From NCBI GenBank assembly GCA_006384855.1, contig VCJN01000509.1, forward strand, positions 1 to 64,000: a stretch of DNA of 64,000 nt, given 5' to 3'. Source of the DNA: Tetraselmis striata (taxonomy: Eukaryota > Chlorophyta > Chlorodendrophyceae > Chlorodendrales > Chlorodendraceae). Within the stretch, counting starts at the first letter, position 1. Every line of letters begins with the position of its first letter. The notes under the pieces are model-generated. The model made no database searches. It was not told the DNA's origin and saw nothing but the letters and a program-made list of their open reading frames with translations. Made by a program: the position numbers and the translations under genes. Shown here one piece after another: positions 21,708 through 33,900 of this stretch.

Positions 21708-22556
21708 AGCGGTGACACATCACCACAGTAGATGTTACAGTCACCCTATGCGGCTTCGTGCAAAGGGTAACTAGAAACGCGCGATGGATCTGTGTATTCA
21801 GGACCCCGCTCACCATAAACTGAGTATGGTCCGGGGGGCCTAATGATTTGTGCTGCACCTTTACGAAGTAGTATCCGTGCTGTATTCTGAGTTCTTTAAC
21901 CGTTTTCATAGTCAGTTTTATTCCTCTTTGCGCCGCGGGGGGGGGGGGGGGGGAGGGGGTCGAAAACGTTGTCCGTTTGTGTTTGTTCGGTTTGATCCGA
22001 CGAGTCAATACCCACCACAGTACCCTATCTTTGTGCAGCCGGGCCGTCAGACAGCTGGCCTGCTTAGCGTCAGCCGGCTAAGCATGAATATAGTTGTAAG
22101 AAGTTTTACAATTTCAAGTCTGTTCTAGTCATCACTGCTCTTGCCGCCGTGCATCTCAATCATCGCTGAACCTCTTTCGGAAACAGATTTGCCCTTCCGA
22201 GGGTTGCATGCGTCGGGCTACCGCCGGCCCTATGCGGGTCGACGCGGCCGGGCCGCACGACAGCTCGCCTGCTTGCTTGGAAGACTGGCAGGAGTACTGT
22301 CCTTTCTGTTTCCGAGCGCCTTCCTGTGTCTATCTATGGATGTGTGCCCAACCGCACATGCGAAAATCCCTGAAATGTGGACATGTCCTCAACTGACCCT
22401 GTGCGGATGTGACATACTTAGCGTCATGTAAGCCCAGTGCTGCAGGTTGTAAAGAAAGTCCTCGCTGATTCATTCATTAAGGCAGTAGAGCTGTCGTGGG
22501 CGGACTCGGACACAGCGACTAGTTTGGAAAAAGAGGACGTACAACAAGGTTATATT
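21708..22556. other. 3' flank of F-box gene, no further gene
   Basis: Contains a G run near 21938-21952 and the TGTAA at 22095-22099. No coding evidence was found. Confidence 0.4.
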
Positions 22557-22710
22557 CTAGCAGAATGCTTCGGCAATTTGCTATTGACTATAACGGAGCG
22601 TCGCCTACCCAGGGCTTTCCGAAACTGGATCGCTGCCTAAACGGCCGTCGTAGAGACGCTGCAAGGGTTTCACTGGTGCCAGTCCTGTCCCGGGGGCGAA
22701 AAAAAAACGC
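22557..22710 (+). repeat. dispersed repeat R3, copy 1, with A-rich end
   Basis: About 150 bp, close to 90% identical by eye to 51592-51746 and found inverted and more diverged at 40605-40740. Shared blocks include GGAGCGTCGCCTACCCAGGG, ACGGCCGTCGTAGAGACGCT and CCAGTCCTGTCCCGGGGGCG. All three copies end in an A run after the GGGGGCG block, as in poly(A)-tailed retroposons. It carries no complete gene. Confidence 0.8.
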
Positions 22711-23844
22711 GAGCAGTAATCCAGGCACGAGGTGCTGCGCCGCTGTGCGGTGTCTGTTATGCTTGCCTCAACCTCGATCGTGCTTGTGTCTCCATCATAT
22801 TGACACATCCCCCTCTGGGAGAGATGATGACCTCAGGCCAGAGCGCTGGGCTGAACATCATGCTGATGCTGGGTGCATGTATAACAGCAACACAATAATT
22901 ATAATAGCATTGGCGCCAGCTTCAAGAGGGTGAGTGAGCATGAAAAGTGCACCCCTACCATGCATGATTATTCAGGTACCGCGCGAGTTGACAGTAACGG
23001 TGGAGACCTTTCGGTGTATATATTACTAGTTGTATTATTTCTGAATGAAGGCCGTATAAGAAATGGATTATTATGCTCTGAACGAATTATGTTTCACATC
23101 TGTGCATCGAAAGGGAGCACGGTGTGAATCCCTGAGTGGACCGCACGCAACCACCAATGAGACGTGTACGCTTACAGTACAAGGGGTGGCCCTCCCTAGG
23201 CGACGGACTTTATAGCAACATGCGTGCCGCTTTGCCGCCGTGTGGCCGTCAGAGCAACTAGCATGTTAGGAGCAGGTGGTAAAAACAAGCCACCGAGCTC
23301 TTCTGTGCTCAACCAATCGTCCCTTGATCGCACCAACACCGCCGAGTCTCTATGTCTGCACGATCCCCCACCCCCTGTGAGAGTCGACCCGGTGTGAGAG
23401 GGTGGGGGTGAACGGCACTGCGGCCTCGCGAGATGTGCCGCGCCGCCTGCCTCATGCCCCCACTCCTCCCCCCACTACTTCCCCCACTACTTTCCCCCGG
23501 GGGTCATCCCGCATGCAAATCGCGACAAGCCCAAGCATGCGGCCCCATTGAAAGTGATCACAACGTGCGAACTTGCTGCACTCCATCGCTCAAGCTGAGC
23601 TTTTATGAGCGCAAGTCCAAAGTCTGCCCATTGGGCGTTACGTCTGTTTGACCGTCGGCAGATACCACTCCGATTTCCAATCCCTCCCTTCTCCTGTCAC
23701 CTTTCCATGAAAGTGTTCTAAGGATTATATACAGCACATCACCTCCGGCGAGGCCGCTTACACGCGCACCCCGAGGCTGCCCTCAGTGCCTCCATCCGCC
23801 CCACTCACCGGAGCGACCGTTTGCGGCTTGCATCCCCGCGGAGT
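22711..23844. other. spacer, no gene recognised
   Basis: Moderately AT-rich with pyrimidine-rich stretches near 23450-23510. No gene was supported. The right end is the 3' flank of the small four-cysteine gene. Confidence 0.4.
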
Positions 23845-24381
23845 TCACCGCTGCTGCTGCCGCATGGGGCACTTCTCCTCCGCGCACGCGCCCGGCTCGT
23901 TCAGCCCGCCGCAGCGCGAGCACAGCCCCATCTCCTCGCGCTGCTGCGTCGCAACCCACTCGTCGAAGCGGGCCGTGCTCAAGAAGCACGCCGCCATGAA
24001 GGCCCCGAACGCGAGGCCCGCCAGCTGGTCACCCGTCCAGGAGGGCAGATAGAAAAAGCCCGTCTCCACCTGGAAATCAGCCAGCCCGGACACCACCTCC
24101 TGCGCCGCGCCCGCAGCGGCCTCACCAGCGGCGTCCATGGCGCGTGCTGGCGTGCGCCGGCGGTGCTCACGGCGCTGGCGAGGCCGACGGGGGAGATGGG
24201 TCGGCGGCAGGCAGGGGCGCCCGCCCGCGAAATGGCCGGCCACTGCGCAGCGCCCCGGCGCCTGGGCGCACCCCGCAGGTGTGAGACGACAGCACCATGA
24301 GGTCCAGCGAAGTCCGCTCCTATCTGCTCCACGATATCCCTGCTGCAGCAACACGTGGCAGGCAAAGAGGTGAAGCCCCAT
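23845..24381 (-). CDS. small membrane protein with four-cysteine C-terminal tail, function unknown
   Basis: Minus-strand frame ending at 23845. From ATG at 24381 it gives 178 residues; a second in-frame ATG at 24138 gives 97 residues starting MDAAGEAAAGAAQEV. The conserved-looking part includes a hydrophobic helix (LAGLAFGAFMAACFLSTA) followed by DEWVATQQREEMGLCSRC, then GGLNEPGACAEEKCP near the end. Cysteines in CxxC plus two more suggest a metal-binding or redox knuckle. The longer N-terminus is Arg/Ala-rich and could be an organelle transit peptide. No introns are needed. It looks like plant-lineage plastid membrane proteins, but the family was not identified and the start is uncertain. 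Confidence 0.6.
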   Translation of the reverse strand: MGLHLFACHVLLQQGYRGADRSGLRWTSWCCRLTPAGCAQAPGRCAVAGHFAGGRPCLPPTHLPRRPRQRREHRRRTPARAMDAAGEAAAGAAQEVVSGLADFQVETGFFYLPSWTGDQLAGLAFGAFMAACFLSTARFDEWVATQQREEMGLCSRCGGLNEPGACAEEKCPMRQQQR

Positions 24382-25339
24382 CGCAAGGTGAAGCCACGTC
24401 AGACTTCCCCGTGGAGTACCGTCGCGCACCGCCCCTCCGCCACCCGCCCGCACGTCGCCTCGTGAACCAATCACCCCCGAGGAAGGGGAAGACAGGTATT
24501 GCCTAAAAAGGTTGCGTAAGGGACGAAAATGTATTGGCGTTGGGTAGCCAGTCGAATGGCTGGTCGTGTGGGACTGGTTGCGTGCGAGTCATGGAGCGAG
24601 AGGAGAGTGGCTGAATAATTCGCTCGCGCCGCCACCGCCACCTCGGCAGCCCCAGCCCCCGGACTATCTGGCCCGCCAATTGGGACTTATTGCGCTGAGA
24701 CGCCCGACATCAAGGCTGGCGTGTTCAGCTGCGGTCACAGCCAGGGGGACACGGGTCCGACTCCTCAATGACCCGGCTGCGTGACGCCGCCGCCGCAAAC
24801 AGCCGGCGCGACGGGCGCGGGCTGGGGACTGGGGTTGGCACCTTTCGGTGGAGCTGGAGCGCAGATGTCGAGGCGCGGACCGTCCTGACAGTCGGAGCAG
24901 GGCGTCTGTACGAGTAGTGTTGCCTATATCCACCAGAAACCTGTGCCGCGACCGTGACTTCGTGCTGAGGAGGGGGATGGCGCAATGCCGTGTGTGGCAC
25001 CAGCAGCTACAGTCGATAGTATCCCACGGCAGCGCTGACGATGCGAGCATGAAACATTGGGCACCGCGCAGCCGGCGGCACGGCGCGCGCCGATATGCGC
25101 AGCCAGAGCAGCGGTGTGTCAGCGGTGTGCCAGAGCAGCACCCGCGCACGGCCGCATGGTCATCGTCCAGTGATAAAATTGAGTTTTAGCCCAAAGCAGT
25201 AGTACTAATCCTCATCGGCCTTCGTAAGATCTTTCTTGTAGTAGGGACTTGGTCTTCGTACACAAGTAAAGATCGTCTTCGGTTCATTTTGATATCTTTA
25301 CAACCAGAAGTTTGAGTTCCTCGCCCTTGTCTCTCGGTA
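24382..25339. other. spacer, no gene recognised
   Basis: GC-rich left part (promoter side of the small four-cysteine gene), then mixed sequence. The open frames of 80-160 codons lack domains and overlap on both strands. Confidence 0.4.
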
Positions 25340-25640
25340 CGCGGCGCACATACAGTGCTTGTATGGCCGGTGCTAGTGTGCCCTACCACCCGAGGAGCTG
25401 CGTCGACCCAGTAGGCCCTACTCGGCAATTTCATCGTCCAGCAAACGTTACCGCACTCCGACCCGTACGGCACCACCTTCGTGCAGTTCCCGACGCCGGC
25501 AGCCATCATTCCCGAGGAGCGTTGCAGCTCATGCATGCTGCTTCATCGTGTGCTCAACAACACTAGGGTGCTTGTCTATCCCCATCTTTCATTGTCGCGG
25601 CGCACCCGCCACGGGGTCGCGCCGCGATAGAGCTCGTGTC
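25340..25640 (+). repeat. direct repeat D, left copy (about 300 bp)
   Basis: Similar along its length to 27975-28300 in the same orientation. Shared blocks include CCGGTGCTAGTGTGCC, GCTTGTCTATCCCCATCTT and GGGGTCGCGCCGCGATAG. The two copies bracket the minisatellite at 25985-27480. No protein is recognised in it. Confidence 0.8.
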
Positions 25641-25984
25641 TTCGTGACATGCAATAAAGGCCTTTGGTTTTACAAGCCAATCATAAGTGATGCCCCGCGC
25701 CCATCTCGAGGACATGTCTCGCTGGCAGGGAGGCGGTCGACGATTGTCCGGAGGGCACCGTGCGCTGGCGCTTCGCGCCGACAACCAGTGTCTCACACGG
25801 ACAACCGCTCTTCCCGTCTCGCGACACAAGAGCCTCCCATGCCGTCGGCCTTCGCTCGGCTGGCCGGTGACAAAGACCGCCATTTCCGGGCATCACGATT
25901 CATGCTCCGGTGGGACATGCGGCTTCAACGCGCTACTCCGTGCCACAGCCGGGCTGCCCCTCTCAGCCCATGGAACAGAGTTTG

Positions 25985-27480
25985 TCGGTGCCAACCGGCC
26001 ACCACTATATGCCGCCTCCGGGCACCCGCGCAGTCGGTTGGCGCCATATCGGTCCGCCATTACTAACGCACAGTTGGCCGGGCAGCGCCAACGGGCCGCC
26101 GCGCGCTGCACGTTGTGCCTCGGTTGTTGCTTTTTGCAGCCCCAGGCTCGCAGCTGATCGGCGCCATCAGGGCACCACTGCACCCCGTGCCCCGGTCACT
26201 TCCGCAGTTCGCTCATGCAGCTGACCGGCGCCAACGGGCCGTCATTGCATCATGTGCCCCGGTCGCCTCCGCAGCATGCGCACGCAGCTGGTCACTCGGC
26301 GCCAATGGGCCACCTTTGCACAATGTGCCTCGGTTGCTTTCGCAGCCCCCGGCATGCATATGGTCGGCGCTAACGGGCCGCCACTGCACCCGATGCCTCG
26401 GTCGCTTCCGCAGCCCGCTCATGCGGCTGGTCGCGGCGCTAACGGGCTCTCATTGCGCCATGTGCCCCGGTCGCCTCCGCGGCATGCGCACGCAGCTGGT
26501 CGGCGCCAACGGGCCGTCGCCGCACCGTGTGTGTTGATCACTTCCGCGGCCCGGGCACGCAGCTTGTCGGCGCCAACGGGCCGTCGCGTCAGGATGTGCC
26601 TCGGTTGCTTTCGCAGCCCCGGGCACGCATTTGGTCGGGGCCATTGGGCCACTACCACTACACCTTGGGCCCATGTCGCCTCCGCGGCCGGGGCACGCAG
26701 CTGGCCGGCGCCAACGGCCTGTCACTGTACCTTTGCCCTGGTTGCTTCCGCGGCCGGGGCACGCGGCTACTATGCGCCAACGGGCCGAGGCACATTATGC
26801 CTCGGTTGCTTTCGCAGCCTCGGGCTTGCAGTTGGTTGGCGCCATCAGGCTGCCACTGCACCCTGTGCCCCCGGTCGCTTCCGCGGCCGGGGCACGCAGG
26901 TGGTCGGGGCCAACGGGCCGCAGCTGCACGTTTTGACTCGGTTGCTTTCGCAGCCTCGGGCTTGCATTTGGTCGGCGCCATCGTCGTGATCATGCCGCCA
27001 CTGCACCCTGTGCCCCCGGTCGCTTCCGCGGCCGGGGCGCGCAAATGGTCGGCGCCAACAGGCCGCCGCTGCACATTGTGCCTTGGTTGTTTTCGCAGCC
27101 TCGGGCTTGCAGTTAGTCGGCGGCATCATGCCGCCACTGCACCCTGTGCCCCCGGTCGCTTCCGCGGCATGGGCACGCATTTGGTCGACGCCGGTAGGCC
27201 GCCACAGCATCTTGTGCCCCCGGCCACTTCCGCGGCCTAGGCACGCAGTTGGTCGGCGCCAACGGGCCGCCACGGCACCATGTGCCCCGGTTGCCTTCGC
27301 AGACCGGACACGCAGCTGGCCGGCACCATCGTGCCACCACTGCATAATGTGCCCCGCGGTCGCTTATGCTGCAGCCAGGTCACGAACAAGCTGGTCAGCG
27401 CCATCTAGCCGCCGCTGCACATTGCCCGGTTGCTTTCGCAGCCCCGGGCACTTGGCTGGGCAACGCCATCAAGCCGTCGC
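25985..27480 (+). repeat. minisatellite, about 22 units of about 67 bp
   Basis: Tandem array with core GGTCGGCGCCAACGGGCC. Measured spacings between successive cores from 26227 onward are 71, 68, 69, 67, 67 and 68 bp. Each unit reads roughly: core, then CACTGCACCNTGTGCCCC, then GGTCGCTTCCGCGGCCGGG with CACGCAG. Units are diverged (about 75-95% by eye), so the array is not newly formed. Scarcity of stop codons leaves long open frames on both strands (up to 245 codons). These have Arg/Ala/Pro-rich composition and are taken as by-products. Confidence 0.9.
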
Positions 27481-27974
27481 TGCGTGGAGCTGGCTACAGA
27501 CTACATCGTCCGATTTCCCCCGCCCGCCCTTCGCACGCCCCGTCGTGCTGCGACGGTAGCCAATCGTTTTTTCTCGGAGGCGGTCGTTGCTCTCCCGCCC
27601 GGCCGCTGCATGCCCTATGGCCGGCGCCCAAGATATGTTGGCAACGTGCATGCGCCCCCTCCCTCCCTTGATATGTTTACTACTACTACTTGGGGGTTTC
27701 CTTGCCCTGGTCTACTTAGCAGGCGCGGCGGTACCATTGTTTTGTCCCAACTTGGACGGAGTTTCTGCCCCCGACGGCACAAACTACTTGTAACCATCAC
27801 GTTTCCTTCACTCTTTTGATTTGCCCCTGCTTGGACGGAATTGTTTTTTCCGACTTGGCACAAATGAACCAACCGGCCTTCATGTTAGCTATCCATCCCA
27901 CTGCTGACCCCAAACCCTAGTTTAGAGCTAACCACAATGCACCGCGTGCCTCGGTGCAAAATAGGTTGCTTAAA

Positions 27975-28300
27975 TGTTTACGGCGCAAATACAGTGCTAA
28001 TATGTCCGGTGCTAGTGTGCCGTACCGCCACAGGAGCTGCATCGACCCCGCAGTCTCTCGAGGAGATGCGTCGACCCAGCAGCCCCTCGGCAATTTCACC
28101 GTCCAGCGGAAGTTACCTTACTCCCGTACGGCACCACCCGCGTGCGTGCAGTTCCCAACGTTGTCAGCCATCCCGGGTAGCGTTGCAGGTCCCGCATGCT
28201 GCTTCGCCGTGCGCTTAAACGCACCAAGGGGCTTGTCTATCCCCATCTTCCTTTGTCACGGCGCACCCCCCATGGGGTCGCGCCGCGATAGCCACGCTCA
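27975..28300 (+). repeat. direct repeat D, right copy (about 320 bp)
   Basis: Diverged second copy of 25340-25640. It has a short internal duplication near 28045-28080 (CTCGAGGAGATGCGTCGACC next to a similar block). Sequence just after it (near 28398) also resembles 27642-27690 (GTGCATGCGCCCCCT...CTCCCTTGA), so the duplicated unit may be larger than 320 bp. Confidence 0.75.
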
Positions 28301-30194
28301 CCCTCCCCTCACTTCGTTGAAATTCGCGGATCCCCCTCTAAGACTCTCTGGCCCCTCCCAAAAGGTTGTAATGAAGCCAGCAAAGCACCTTTCTGGCAAT
28401 GTGCATGCGCCCCCTGCTCCCTCCCTTGAAACATAAGACGGGAAATAATCGGGGTTCGTTAACCTTTTACTACTATTTCTGACCGTAGCATTCATTATGC
28501 ATGGGTAATTACTGCCTTGTGCCATATGATATCTTCGTTTCGTGCTGCTAGCTATGGATGTCATACACTCACTCACAAAAGTTTAGCCCTACACGAATCT
28601 GCATGTCGGCGCATCGCCGCGCGCGCACTAGCGTATAGCCAAAACTACGTATAGTCTTTAACTTACACCGAAACCTAGCTTCCATGACCTTGAATGCAGC
28701 GCACCCTCCGAAACATTGCGCTGATGCATATTTTCTGTAGTGCTCTTTAACCGCTCACAATGAAAAATGCCGCTTCATTTCAGAAAAAAATGCTTAGTGG
28801 GATGGCACGCGTTTGAGCTTCATGGGGGTGCGCATGCTCCCAAGCTTTTACGCAGGGATGATACGATAGGTAAATGAATAAATTGCGGGAGTGTCGTGCC
28901 GTTTGGGTGGTGGCGTGGCATCGCAGCCGTGCACGCGCCACTACCCCTACAGTTTTGTCAGTGCTCGAAAGGGCCTAAAATTGCAGTCCATGGTAAGCAA
29001 AACACGCGATGCGCTATATAGCCCAAGCTTCACCACATGGACAACCCATATCAAAGTCCTTCCCATGCACTACTGCCACGACGCAGCGCGGGAGGCGTGT
29101 GAGGATAGAGGCATTGTGGCAAAGCACCGAATACTTCGAAATCAAAAAAAGCATTGCGAGCAAAAAAAAGTCTGCTAATTTGAGGAAACGCTAATGATGA
29201 AGAGTTGTTTGTTTACTTGGGACTTATAGTGGACTCGAGTTGGAGTTGAGTTCACTATGGGTTGCACATAGGTGCCCGTTACGGAGCTTGATATTGGGCT
29301 CCAAAGTTTGAGAACATGTTTGGGCTCGCAGACCCCTTAAACGTTAGCAACAGGCGATTCTGAGCGCGAAAATCCGGGCAACGCAAGCCATCAGATTCGT
29401 TTGACAGCGCTTTCGCTACGCGTTTACCAACGCGACCTCGTTCGTCTTAATCCGACACCGTCTCACGAAGATATATTATGTCTTTCGACACACCTCCCAA
29501 AAATGCAATTGCACCAATTGTTTTCCACACTGACGGCGTTCAGATTCGTGTATCCTCTCGCGTATAGACTCATTTCTACTCAATACAAAACGGGCAGTGG
29601 TCGCATGACACCACTATGTCGACAAATTGGAAGAAAATCGCACCAAAAACGGATACTTGCCAAAGACCGTTATTTATATGCTCCAAACCCGCTTAAAATG
29701 CTAAAAATGGGGCACTATTGCAGCTGTTCTACCACTTCATCACACACATCTCCGCGCCAAAATAGCCGACATTTACCACTCTAAGACGATGCACCCAGTG
29801 GCTATTGAGTGAACCTGCGGTTGGTTGAATGGCATCCAATAATATTGCCGTATACCCGCGCAAAAGTGAATTCCCGCATGTTGTGTGATTCTGGGGGGTA
29901 ACACTTTTGTGGGGAGGTATATTCCAGAACTTGTTCCGAATTAGTTTAAGAGCTCTATACACAATACTACACGGCGCGGTACCTTTCCTGCCTGCCTATA
30001 CTATGCTGAGTACATCCCATCACAACAACAATTCATGGTGCGTACCCCCCCCCCCCCCCCTTTTCTCCACCCCGTACTGTGCCGTGATGGCTATTCACCA
30101 TGTATGTATCTATACAACGCTATTGATTGATAACATAGGGCATATTTGCATGTGACCGCAGCATCAATATCGTGACTGAGAACTCTCCACCTGA
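28301..30194. other. AT-rich spacer, no gene recognised
   Basis: No gene supported. The 127-codon frame at 29401 lacks domain features and has AT-rich, non-genic codon use. A short C run lies near 30047-30060. Confidence 0.45.
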
Positions 30195-30439
30195 TGGCTG
30201 AGGTAAAGCTCGCCCTGGGACATCGGCCGAAGCTGCCCCAGCACTTGACCTCTTGCGCCAACAGCACTATTATACGTCTGGCATAGCCCTTAGACCATTG
30301 CCTCAGCATTCGAACCACAAAGGGCTAATGCATCAACCAGGTACATCAACCAGGGACACCCCGGGCCGATATTGCCCTCACTGGGAGAGACAGGAATCGA
30401 ACCAAGAACCTCTTGTACAATACCACCGCTCTCCGGTAT
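30195..30439 (-). mobile_element. tRNA-derived SINE, copy B (near full length)
   Basis: On the minus strand, a tRNA-like head (A box around GAGAGCGGTGG, B box GGTTCGATTCC) is followed by GGGCAATATCGGCCCGGGG, a second GGTTCGAATG segment, then the shared core GGTCAAGTGCTGGG...CTTCGGCCGATG and the tail. Compare 44786-45045 and 51228-51455. A LINE fragment abuts its 5' end. Confidence 0.75.
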
Positions 30440-30449
30440 TGGTACTGGT

Positions 30450-30645
30450 GTGAGTTACAGAAAAAAGCTAGTGATAAATCCACCGCTAAAAGCATTAATA
30501 CTAAAAGACCAACACGATAAGCCGGTTGAGAGCGACACGCATCCCGCATGAGGCGGGATGGATGAGTGACATGCGCACACGGTTCAGAGTCCGGGCCACG
30601 CGGGCACGTGTGTGCGAGGGTGATCCACGGATGCACTGTGCAGCC
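30450..30645 (-). mobile_element. LINE 3' end fragment, copy 4, with 10-bp target duplication
   Basis: Contains only the family's 3' UTR (CATCCCGCATGAGGCGGGAT...GGATGAGTGACATGCG...GTTCAGAGTCCGGGCCACGC), as at 4300-4460. It lies between direct repeats TGGTACTGGT at 30440-30449 and 30646-30655. The RNA 3' end is at the left edge, as in copy 1. Confidence 0.75.
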
Positions 30646-30997
30646 TGGTACTGGTACAGGTGCCGAGAAGAAGACAGACAACGAGGCACCGCGGCGAAAG
30701 TACAGGCGCAGCAGTGATCCTGGGGGGAGGGAGTTCGGATGGGGTCTATCGCCATGCGCATGCTGGAGGACCATTTCATTGCTGCTCTCACGCTGCTTCA
30801 CAGGCTAAACAAATGATCGTGACTGCTGAGACTCTGCGTCATCGAGAATCCTGTGGCATCGACTCATAATTTCACGACTTTTCTCATGGCGGTCCCCTGT
30901 TCTTCCCGGGGGGGGGGGGGGGGGGGGGTGAAAATCGCCCAATTGGGAGTCAGTGTGTGTCCCCACCGCCCGGATGAGACACGTTGCTTATGGCTAA

Positions 30998-33900
30998 TTA
31001 CCGGCTGCGGCCCCCAGCGCGCGGCGCCCCCTTGAAGCTCGAGTTCCCGGAGCCGCGGCGCAGGGCGTTGCTCGGCTTTCTCGCGCCCGCGCCCGCGCCC
31101 GCGCCGCCGGGCGCCGAGGCGGCAGAGGCCTTGAGGTCCGCGTGCACCGCGTCGGCCTGGCTGCCGTACACCAGCCCGCCCAGGCTGTAGTTGAAAACCA
31201 GCTTTTGCATGTCCTCCACGTCCACGCCGACGCACTTGCGGATGAAGGTGAGGATGGGCAGCACGCAGAGGTTGTGCGCCTGCATGCCGCTGTGGTTGGC
31301 CCAGTGCGCGAGGCCCTCCACGACGGCGGCCATCAGGTGGCGCGACAGCGTGAGCCCCTTCTCCAGCAGCTCCTTCACGCACAGCAGGAGCGCCACGCTG
31401 GCCGGGTCGCTCACGCGCTGCCGCTCCACCAGCAGGCACAGCTGGTTGTAAAAGCGCTCCAGCAGCTCGATCTCCTCCATGTCGACCGGGCCCGCGGTTG
31501 GCCGCTTGCGGCTCTGCCCCTTGCGCGCGCCGTGCTCCATAAAGTACTTGGCGTGCTGCCAGATGTCGGCGGGCACGGTGCCGGGGCCGGTGGAAGCTGT
31601 CGCGCGCGCCGGAGCTGGCGTCCAGGTCGCTGAGGAGGTACGACGCAAAGCCGGCGGCCATGGGCTGGCTGCGCCGCGCCACGCCGCGCGCCTGCGTGCG
31701 CCGCCACAGGTCCTCCTGCAGCCGCGCGCGCAGCTGCTGCCGCGTCTCGATGAAGCTCGCGCGCCAGTCCTCCACGCGCGTCTCCTCCCGGGGCAGCGGA
31801 CGCAGAAACTTGACCATCGGCGGGTCCCACGCCGGCGGCGTCGGCAGCGCCAGCACATCGCCCGCCTGTGAGAGGGGGGCAACATCAGAGCTGTTAACGA
31901 CTCGCTCGCTTATATTGAACTCTGCCGCTGACAGCCGCAAAGCAGCGGTGACCACGTTCCCGGCAAGGAAAATTAAGGATGCTGAACCATGCCTGCAGTT
32001 TAGGATACCCAACTCTGACAACTGGGCCACTGCGAGGTGTGTGTGTGTGTGTGTGTGTGTTGGGGGGGGGGGGCAGTCGGAACAACTATACTACAAAAAC
32101 ATGGAGGCAAAGCGTACATATCGTTGGATGGCATGGCAGAGTCGCAACCTGATTGTATATTATTATGGCACATTATAACAACAACAGCAGCCCTACAAGG
32201 AGAGGAGACAGAGACCAGGAAATTTGAACATGATGCGACCGCGAGGGGTATATGTGGAACCCCATGGGGTGCAACTGCAACAATTTGTGTAACTACTGCG
32301 CTACGCGCTGCTCAAATTTATGTCATGATATAAGAGAATAATTCATCTCATTGTATGTCAAAGGATAGCATGTACCGCAGATAATCCTACGCTGGGGAAT
32401 CCCCCGGGGGGGGGGGGGGGGGGGGATACCATAAGTAAAGTCAACAAAACGTTATAAAAAGTGGCGTCAAAGGGGACCACGTTACGTTTGGGTGGGGGCT
32501 GTCACCTTGGGGCCCTCCGCGGAGCTCTCGCGCACATTGGGGCTGAACGGCTCCTGCGGCAGGAGCGACGGCTGCGGGGGCGGCGCGGTGGCCGCCGTGG
32601 CGGGCGGCGCAAAGCGCGACAGCTCGCTGGCTGCTGGCGACAGCGGCGCGAGCTCGCCGCTGCGCGAGCCGCCCGGGCGGTCGTAGCACCAGGAGCCCCA
32701 CTGCTTGGGGTCGGCCGCCTGCGTCGCGGACTCCGTCCTGTGCGATGAGGTGGCCACAGGGAGTGCTCAGCCCGGCTAGACGTGGGAAGGGGTGGCGCCG
32801 TCAGAGAGCTCGGGGATACTGCATATTATTGTGTATCGGAGAAATATTGTAGATATGGGGTTAATGTGTGTATATATATGCCTTTATGGATACATATCCA
32901 TACATGTATGTACATATATCTATCTATCTATCTATCTATATATCTATATATATATGTATGGATATATGTACATAGATACATATGTATACATTGTACACAT
33001 CATATATATATGTTGCAGTCGAAAATGGCACTTATCAGTCGCGTTGACGTACCAGAGGTACTTTATGTGGATATATGGGAGTCATTTTTCCGGGGTACTA
33101 AGCGGCTACTCAAACACCGCGCTCAACTATTAACCGGTTTCAATTCGAGCCCCTCCCTCCCTCCCTTCCGCAGTCGCTGGCGGCATCATAGGTATATGTA
33201 TATACGTATATGTATGTATGTATATATATGTATATATATGCATACATATATACCTATATATATACCGGCGGCAATATATATATATATGTATATATACCTA
33301 TGATGCCGCCGGCGACTGCGGAAGGGAGGAGTCGAGTTGAAACCGGTTCATAGTTGAGCGCGGTGTTTAAGTAGCCGCTTATAAGGCGTTTAGTAGGTAT
33401 ATATATATATACCGTAGGCGACAGAAGAGGGATAAGGTCTCAAGTACTGATGGGGGATTCAGAGGGTGTCACTGCCAGGGATGACATCATTTAAGGGGTG
33501 CTGTCACTGTACTGCCCCACTGTGCCATCTCGGGGACGCAGTGCGGAGGAAAGAGCAGAGGAAGTGAGTGATGGTATGTTGCTGATGCTGATGGGGTGTG
33601 TGAAACTGGCAAAAGAGGGATGCCGAGGGTTCACGGGAAAGCTTTTCATGTGACTGGAGGAGCAGCCATTAGCGATGGCCACGCGGAGGTCAAATTCTAA
33701 CTGTATCTCTCAGTGGATACGCATGTGTATGCAGGGAAGTTGGCCAGGGGGAGAGAGGGGGGGGGGGTCTATTTGCACACCCAATGGGGCGCGTTCATAG
33801 GCGTCAGCCATTTAAGTCATGCCCAGGTGTTCCAATTTGAATGTCACTTGTATTTATATTTACTCATTCGCAGTTCGACTCGTGTCTGTGCTGCAGAGAG

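Noticed and set aside
26252-27240. Open frames of 245 and 237 codons
   Set aside because: They run through a GC-rich minisatellite of about 67-bp units; overlapping frames on both strands are equally open and none shows a domain.
25985-27480. CRISPR-like array
   Set aside because: Units are contiguous, diverged and without unique spacers; the genome is eukaryotic.
29401-29784. 127-codon plus-strand frame in AT-rich spacer
   Set aside because: No domain, no splice context, and composition unlike the GC-rich real exons here.
30360-30435. tRNA-like A and B boxes on the minus strand
   Set aside because: No acceptor stem closes the cloverleaf, and the sequence is the head of a SINE present in other copies.
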